12,015 bases of DNA. It comes from Wuchereria bancrofti (lineage: Eukaryota; Nematoda; Chromadorea; Rhabditida; Onchocercidae). Positions within the stretch are counted from its first letter, which is position 1, and each line of letters begins with the position of its first letter. A program made the position numbers and the translations under genes. This document shows, one piece after another, positions 7,601 through 12,015 of the stretch. The stretch spans positions 1-12,015 of the forward strand of contig SSBO01000003.1 of NCBI GenBank assembly GCA_005281725.1. The letters run 5' to 3'. Below the pieces are notes generated by a model. That model was not told where the DNA came from. It saw only the letters and a program-made list of their open reading frames with translations, and did no database searches.

Positions 7601-8448
7601 AGAAGTTTCCTATTCTTTAAAATTAATATATTCAAAGGAAACAGTAACTTATTGTCAGATTCTGAGATTACTTATACAAGCCGTTTTATAAATACGAGAA
7701 ATGACTTATTTAGTGCTGCAAAAAATTGCCAGTTTATCATCCATCCGTATTAAACAGTACTGTTGAGTTTTAAAATTGTATTTCTTTTTCTATTAAATGA
7801 TTTTGAAAATAAACATCAATTTTAGGCGAAAGTGCCTTGCACTGATCGATGCAAATGTATATGTTGTCGAAACACAGAATCGGATCGAGCAGCACGTTTG
7901 GCAAATACGAAATCAGCTACGGCATTAACTGATATTCGTTCTGTTGCTACTCTTGGTAGTGCTGATTTTCATAAAACAACGTTGTATAGCGATGAAGATA
8001 GTGATGATGAAGTTCAAGAGCCGAGTGATCCTAAAACGTAAGTGTACATTAGCTGGTCAAAAAAGTTGATCTTTGATTTTTGGTTCTAACTTCCAATATC
8101 ACAAGAAGTTGTATTATGCAAATAATGAAAGTGTATGATATTATCTTTGCTTATTATTAAAAGTCTAATTTCCGTTCTAGATTTTTGCAACTTTCTCCAT
8201 TTTTATTGTTCCAAAGGTCTTTTATAATTGATGATATTTCCGATTCTAGGTTACCTTGGTTTTATATGACGGATGAAGTAGTAGAAGCGGCAACGTTGTG
8301 CCTTGTAGCACAAGCGGAAGAAATTGAGTCCAACGGACGAGCAACTCAAGTAGAAATTGAGAAAGCAATTTTGAAAGAATTTGGCCGTTGCTTGGGGCAA
8401 GTTATTGAAAGTGCTTTGAAGAATTCAAAGAAAACCCTGGGAAGCTAA
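4632..8448 (+). CDS. lin-54: LIN-54/tesmin-family CXC-domain protein, DREAM/MuvB DNA-binding subunit, ten exons
   Basis: Exons: 4632-4751 (or 4754), 5174-5246, 5403-5497, 5647-5754, 6051-6140, 6300-6508, 6932-7134, 7413-7513, 7826-8037 and 8181-8448. All phases join, giving about 492 residues. The N-terminus has a poly-Q run (residues 14-18) and acidic stretches, and the middle is basic and Ser/Pro-rich. The first CXC repeat (about 239-270) has nine cysteines in the family spacing, including K-K-P-C-H-C and L-K-L-Y-C-D-C. The second (about 316-347) has K-G-C-H-C and L-K-N-Y-C-E-C-Y. The tyrosine in each repeat corresponds to the one family members insert into the minor groove. The C-terminal helical part contains E-F-G-R-C-L. 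LIN-54 binds CHR elements (TTYGAA) and anchors MuvB/DREAM in the nucleus to control cell-cycle and developmental genes. The length resembles nematode more than vertebrate LIN54. Several splice sites have in-frame alternatives. Confidence 0.94.
4755..5173 (+). other. lin-54 intron 1, 419 to 422 bases
   Basis: AT-rich intron. Two in-frame donors compete: CAG/GTCGTA after 4751 and GTC/GTAAGG after 4754, differing by one valine codon. An additional acceptor-like site (TTTCAG ending at 4814) and a donor near 4864 enclose 49 bases that would break the frame, so I do not call an exon there. Confidence 0.6.
6509..6931 (+). repeat. lin-54 intron 6 with TTTATATTAG-type repeats
   Basis: The donor is the weak AA/GTGATT after 6508. 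It is chosen because only it gives the phase needed to enter the CXC exon and yields [11 protein letters not shown]. The 3' part (6799-6908) is an imperfect tandem array of GATTTATATTAG / GGTTTATTTTAG words. Each unit ends in a TTAG or TTTTAG that looks like an acceptor. The true acceptor, TTTCCAG, ends at 6931. Confidence 0.65.
7514..7825 (+). other. lin-54 intron 8, 312 bases, with a possible alternative terminal exon
   Basis: The intron splits the second CXC repeat between C-Y-E and A-K. It contains another acceptor, TTTTTGACAG, ending at 7597. From there a frame in phase with exon 8 stays open for 51 codons to TAA at 7751-7753, starting A-R-S-F. AATAAA follows at 7808-7813. This could be an alternative last exon; chance in AT-rich sequence is the competing explanation. 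Confidence 0.35.
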
Positions 8449-9847
8449 CGATTTATGTTGACTTTTGATGGGGGTTTTTTTATGTACATGAATTTCATCT
8501 TGTCCATATTTCGCTTTTTAGATTATTTGTGTTTGTCTTTTAAACTCTTGTCATAGTTTTTCTTTATTTTGAAACAATGTTTCTGTTATTTAAGACGATG
8601 TTTTCATTCCGGAAAAATGTTGGAAGTAGTAGTGTACTTTTTTTCCGTTTTTTTTTTTATTTTTCAAGCGATGTTGCTTGATTACTCTTTCATGAAGAAA
8701 GCTTATTTCATTACGCCTCAGAAATCAAAGTCATACCACATTTTGCACCAATGTGATGTTTTTGACCTCTGTAGGCATTTAAATGAAATTAAATATTAAC
8801 AGGTTTGGAATCCAGTGAACTAGGCAGGATTTATTTTGTAAAGTAATGCCGACATTAGCATCCATTTTTATTGTTTTGGATTTGGACATTTTGTTATTTT
8901 GATAAGTTTGTTCTTTAGAATTTTTTTTATATACGCCTTCGTCTTTTGCTCAATGACCTTTGGACTCTTCAAAATGGAGAACATATGTGGAAAAAATATC
9001 TAGGTGAAAATTGACTTTTCCATATCCTCTATTTACTTGCCACTTCTCCTAGAATTGATCTTATGCTTCCGGATCTTTGTTTATTTTCCGTACGAGCATC
9101 ATGTTATTCGAAAGTCGAGAGGTCATTTTCAGGATTGGTAGGATTCGAATTTCTTTTCGTCTTGCATCTGTGCATTTGATTTGTCATTCTAAGAATGTTT
9201 GTTCAAAAATTTATTAGCTTATTGTGAACAGTTTTCGTGTCATTTTTATTACATGATCAAGAGAGATATCATTACAGCACTAAACAATAGATATTTTTTT
9301 ATGGCTAGAAATTTGTTATTACGAATCCTGCTATTTTGTTGTGATAAAAAATATTACTGATAAAGGCGTAACTATCATCTATCATTTTTATTCACACTGA
9401 TAAATTCAACAAATTATTTCTTTGTACATTTGGCATTCTATGTGACATTTGCCTGTGACAGCCATATCCCAGATAAGTGGATGCATTTTTCACTGTGACT
9501 ATAGTTGATGGTTGCATGAGTGACATCTAAATTGGATGAATTGTCATTATTACTTGTACTCACCTAACAATTTCTGCCGTTACAAACTAAGCGGAGTTGA
9601 TTTTGGCTTGAAAGATTCCACGAAGTGAACACTGTATAAAATTTTCTAAACATTTATCAAACATATTTGAATGGTTGAAATGTTTCTATCTTTGCATTTG
9701 TAAAAGATAAATTTCTTAAATGCAAAATTTCCGTTATATATATGGCACAAATTAGAAATTCCAATTCAATTTCACATTTAAATATTTTTAATTTCCTTCA
9801 TATTAGCCACATATACAGGTGTGTGCACAAGAATGCCAAAAACCGCA
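8449..9847. other. lin-54 3' UTR and AT-rich intergenic spacer
   Basis: I see no supported gene. An open frame at 8569-8799 is phenylalanine-rich with no start context or family resemblance, and lies where the lin-54 3' UTR should be. No AATAAA was seen on the plus strand between 8449 and 8800, so a variant polyadenylation signal must be used if the transcript ends there. Confidence 0.5.
9838..9842 (-). terminator. RNA polymerase III T-run terminator of the tRNA
   Basis: A run of five T on the minus strand begins five bases after the discriminator base of the tRNA at 9848. This is the expected position and length for polymerase III termination. Confidence 0.75.
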
Positions 9848-9919
9848 TGGAGGATGAGGGGATCGAACCCTCGCCCTCTCGCATGCAAAGCGAGCGCTCT
9901 ACCACTGAGCTAATCCCCC
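9848..9919 (-). tRNA. tRNA-Ala with anticodon UGC
   Basis: The 72-base minus-strand sequence folds into a complete cloverleaf. The acceptor stem is GGGGGAT/ATCCTCC, the D stem GCTC/GAGC, the anticodon stem CTCGC/GCGAG with loop TTTGCAT, the variable loop five bases, and the T stem GAGGG/CCCTC with TTCGATC. The anticodon is TGC. The third acceptor pair is G3:U70, the identity element recognised by alanyl-tRNA synthetase. The discriminator is A and no CCA is encoded, as in eukaryotic nuclear tRNA genes. Internal A-box (TAGCTCAGTGG) and B-box (GGTTCGATCC) promoters are present. There is no intron. Confidence 0.97.
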
Positions 9920-11673
9920 GCTCCAACAATTAGGACACGAATAAATTGGTTTTAAAATTCATATTTCACTTTAAAATTATCACTTTTCAGTGCAATTAAT
10001 TATTTTTGATTAAAAAAATCGAAACTGTTGCTAATACTTAACGAATTGATTTCGAACTCTAACTTATTTTCTAATTTGTTTTAAGTTTTTTTTTTTTGTT
10101 TTAATGATTTCTTCAAATTTTATTACAGTTTCATTCATTTTACTTTTCATTCCAATTGAAAGATTTATGTAATTGAAAAAGAAAAAACTAATTCCTTAAA
10201 ATAATGCGACAAACACTTCTCTGTGTTACAATTAACATTTATATTCGTTTTTTTTTTCGATTCATCTTTTTAATAAAAACTTATAAAAAAAGCAATCAAT
10301 GAATTTAATATATTTGCGAATTGAAAAATACTTTTTTTTTTCAGTGCAATGATTTTTCACAATATGAAATATTGCCGATGGATAATATTATAAATGTTAT
10401 AAAGTTATATCATTGCTAGAAGTTATAAATTTGTCGATGGAAGTCATCAGTATTCATTAGAATAAATATGAAAATTTTTTTAAACTATAAAAATTTAAAC
10501 TTTTAAATCATGAATAATTCAGGAACTATTTGCAAAATGTTATTATTAGTACGATAGCACTTTAAAATTTCTATAGAAACTTGAAATATTTAAAGTATTC
10601 TTTAAAAAAATCCATTACGTCGCAAAAAATAATGACAAACTGTAAATAAGTAAGCAAAACATTATGATTTATCAATTTTTATAAACGAATTTGGTATAAT
10701 TTAGTTACCTAAAAGTGAAAAAAAAAAGAGAAGTAAAAAGGTAAAAATTGGCACAATCGATTACTGATATATTTTTAACTGACATAACTTTATTGAATAT
10801 TATTCTATCAATAACTGGTTATTGCTAACCATTTCCTCCAATTTTTCAATTTTTTTTTTCTTCTTCATTCAAAAATCTCTCTTTCTTTGTCTCTTTCCTT
10901 CTTCCTCTCTCTCTCTCTTACTTTCTTTCTCTCCGGTACGGATACAAAAATAGTAATCCGGTTCGAATAAAAGCAATAAATTGGAATGAATTAACAGAAT
11001 CAGAGCATTGAACTGGAATAACTTTATGTTGTTATTGACGATCATTAATCCATCATCGCTTATTGCTTATTGCAATATATTCATTTTTTCAAAATTATTT
11101 CGCTAATATAAATTGCTTACATAAATGAGTGATTAAATAAATTTAATTTAATTGCTCATTTATAATTTTGATTTTTCAAATTTTTTATGCATAAATTGAT
11201 AATTTCAAAATATATATTTTTATTTTATTCAAATTGTGGTTTTTTTTTTCTTCCTAAGCTTTACTTTAATAATAATAATAATTGATAACTGAACTGAAAA
11301 AAGAAAAATTTCTGGAATAGTAAGATCTAATATAATGAATATAATATGACTTTTATAGCATTTTTTCATTTTTTCTTAGGTATTTCAGATGGAAATAAAA
11401 TCAAATATAATTTGGTTTTTTGATAGATGACACTTTTTCCAATTTTAGCCTTTTCAATTTTCTTATTATTTCATATTAGATTTTTGAAATCATTTCTATT
11501 AATTTTTATTTTTTTTTATACCTAACATTATTTGCACAATAATTTTTTAAAACGAATATATTGTTGTCGTACTAATATGGTAATATGAATATTAGCTCGA
11601 AGATATAAGTAATTAAGAATCGAAATATATTACCATTCTATGATATTCATTTCAAATTAATGTTCCACTTTTG
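9920..11673. other. AT-rich intergenic spacer before the PTR gene
   Basis: I find no coding exon. The stretch is mostly A/T homopolymer-rich DNA, with a pyrimidine tract at 10876-10934 and a short AAT repeat near 11267-11281. TTTCAG followed by ATG occurs at 11383-11391, but that frame stops after 13 codons. The PTR promoter and 5' UTR should lie in the right part of this region. Confidence 0.5.
10876..10934. repeat. CT-rich microsatellite tract
   Basis: Nearly uninterrupted pyrimidines on the plus strand, including a CT dinucleotide run at about 10906-10918, with CTTT and CTTC interruptions. GA-rich or CT-rich tracts can be promoter-associated in nematodes, but no specific role is visible. 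Confidence 0.65.
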
Positions 11674-11904
11674 ATGCGATACCATTTGCCAACATTGGAT
11701 AAGAAACTTGCAAAACTATTTGCTTGGTATACAAATAATTATCTTGTTGATTACTATCCTATATTTATTGCTTTTCCAATTTTACTTACGGGTATTCTCG
11801 GAATTGGTTTTATTTGGATTAATGAACTTACTTTACTTGATGCTCGAAAATTGTATACGCCAACATCAGCACCAGCATGGAAGGAGGAGAAAATTATGAG
11901 AGAA
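11674..11904 (+). CDS. Patched-related (PTR/PTCHD-like) membrane protein, N-terminal exon, partial
   Basis: The ATG at 11674 opens a frame that reads L-D-K-K-L-A-K-L-F-A-W-Y-T. A hydrophobic segment follows (about residues 29-49, P-I-F-I-A-F-P-I-L-L-T-G). Then comes D-A-R-K-L-Y-T-P-T-S-A-P-A-W-K-E-E, the conserved opening of the first extracellular domain in nematode PTR proteins. These are large Patched-like proteins with twelve transmembrane segments and a sterol-sensing domain. C. elegans members act in the epidermis and in molting; the substrate here is unknown. The frame remains open to the window end, but the sequence beyond about 11904 loses family resemblance and drifts into ATA/GTA repeats. 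I therefore place a probable donor (GAA/GTTAGT) at 11904. No close upstream acceptor was seen, so a 5' UTR exon join is unresolved. Confidence 0.75.
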
Positions 11905-11982
11905 GTTAGTTCAAAATTGAGTAAAATTAGAATAACAATTTTTATTCTCCATATGAGAAATTGGCTAAATTTTATTACTTTG

Positions 11983-12015
11983 ATAATAATAATAGTAACA
12001 ATAATAGTAATAGTA
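11983..12015. repeat. ATA/GTA trinucleotide microsatellite
   Basis: AATAATAATAGTAACAATAATAGTA-type repeat running to the window edge, probably inside the first intron of the PTR gene. The frame happens to stay open as an Ile/Val run. Confidence 0.6.

Noticed and set aside
8569..8799. Plus-strand open frame of 76 codons in the lin-54 3' region
   Set aside because: Low-complexity phenylalanine-rich segment, no start context and no family resemblance.
9742..9933. Plus-strand open frame across the tRNA
   Set aside because: Half of it is the antisense of the tRNA-Ala gene, which explains the sequence completely.
7212..11329. Shared word GGAATAGTAAGAT near 7213 and 11316, and TTTTCAGTGCAAT near 9984 and 10338
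   Set aside because: Short isolated matches in AT-rich DNA with no surrounding similarity; not evidence of a dispersed element.
11388..11429. TTTCAG followed by ATG upstream of the PTR gene
   Set aside because: The frame ends after 13 codons and shows no donor; it is at most 5' UTR.
11708..11899. Plus-strand open frame of 63 codons
   Set aside because: Out-of-frame shadow of the PTR exon; the frame starting at 11674 carries the family motifs.

Overview
The window looks like nuclear DNA of a parasitic nematode, most likely a filarial worm (Brugia/Loa/Onchocerca type). It is very AT-rich. Its genes are broken by AT-rich introns with nematode splice signals (GTAAG donors, TTTTCAG acceptors). 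Two genes have an unpaired-looking TTTTCAG/TTTTGCAG acceptor a few bases before the start codon, as expected for spliced-leader trans-splicing. The start of a Patched-related (PTR) protein, a family greatly expanded in nematodes, fits this. No bacterial, viral or transposon gene was recognised.

Layout. (1) Positions 391-1842, minus strand: a six-exon gene for a predicted protein of about 324 residues. It has a glutamine/glutamate-rich coiled-coil region, one canonical C2H2 zinc finger and a second C-x2-C-x21-H-x4-C module; I cannot name it. (2) Positions about 1850-4600: a 2.7-kb AT-rich intergenic region between two divergently transcribed genes. It holds degenerate repeats, inverted repeats, a perfect TGACGTCA palindrome and an E2F-like site beside a paired ACGT element. 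(3) Positions 4632-8448, plus strand: a ten-exon gene for a LIN-54/tesmin-type protein of about 492 residues with both cysteine-rich CXC repeats of the CRC DNA-binding domain. LIN-54 is the sequence-specific DNA-binding subunit of the MuvB/DREAM complex. (4) Positions 8449-9847: AT-rich spacer including the lin-54 3' UTR. (5) Positions 9848-9919, minus strand: a complete tRNA-Ala(UGC). (6) Positions 9920-11673: AT-rich spacer with a CT-rich tract. (7) Positions 11674 to about 11904, plus strand: the first coding exon of a PTR-family membrane protein that continues beyond the window.

The exon models come from reading frame, phase and splice consensus only. In lin-54 every junction keeps phase, and the two CXC repeats are each assembled correctly across introns, so that model is strong. 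The least certain points are the 3' end of the zinc-finger gene, where a GC-rich exon-like segment follows an in-frame stop, and several competing splice sites in lin-54. No clearly novel multi-gene system is visible. The most interesting leads are a possible truncated lin-54 isoform that would lose half of the DNA-binding domain, the unrecognised two-module zinc protein divergent from lin-54, and E2F/CRE-like sites in the shared upstream region.
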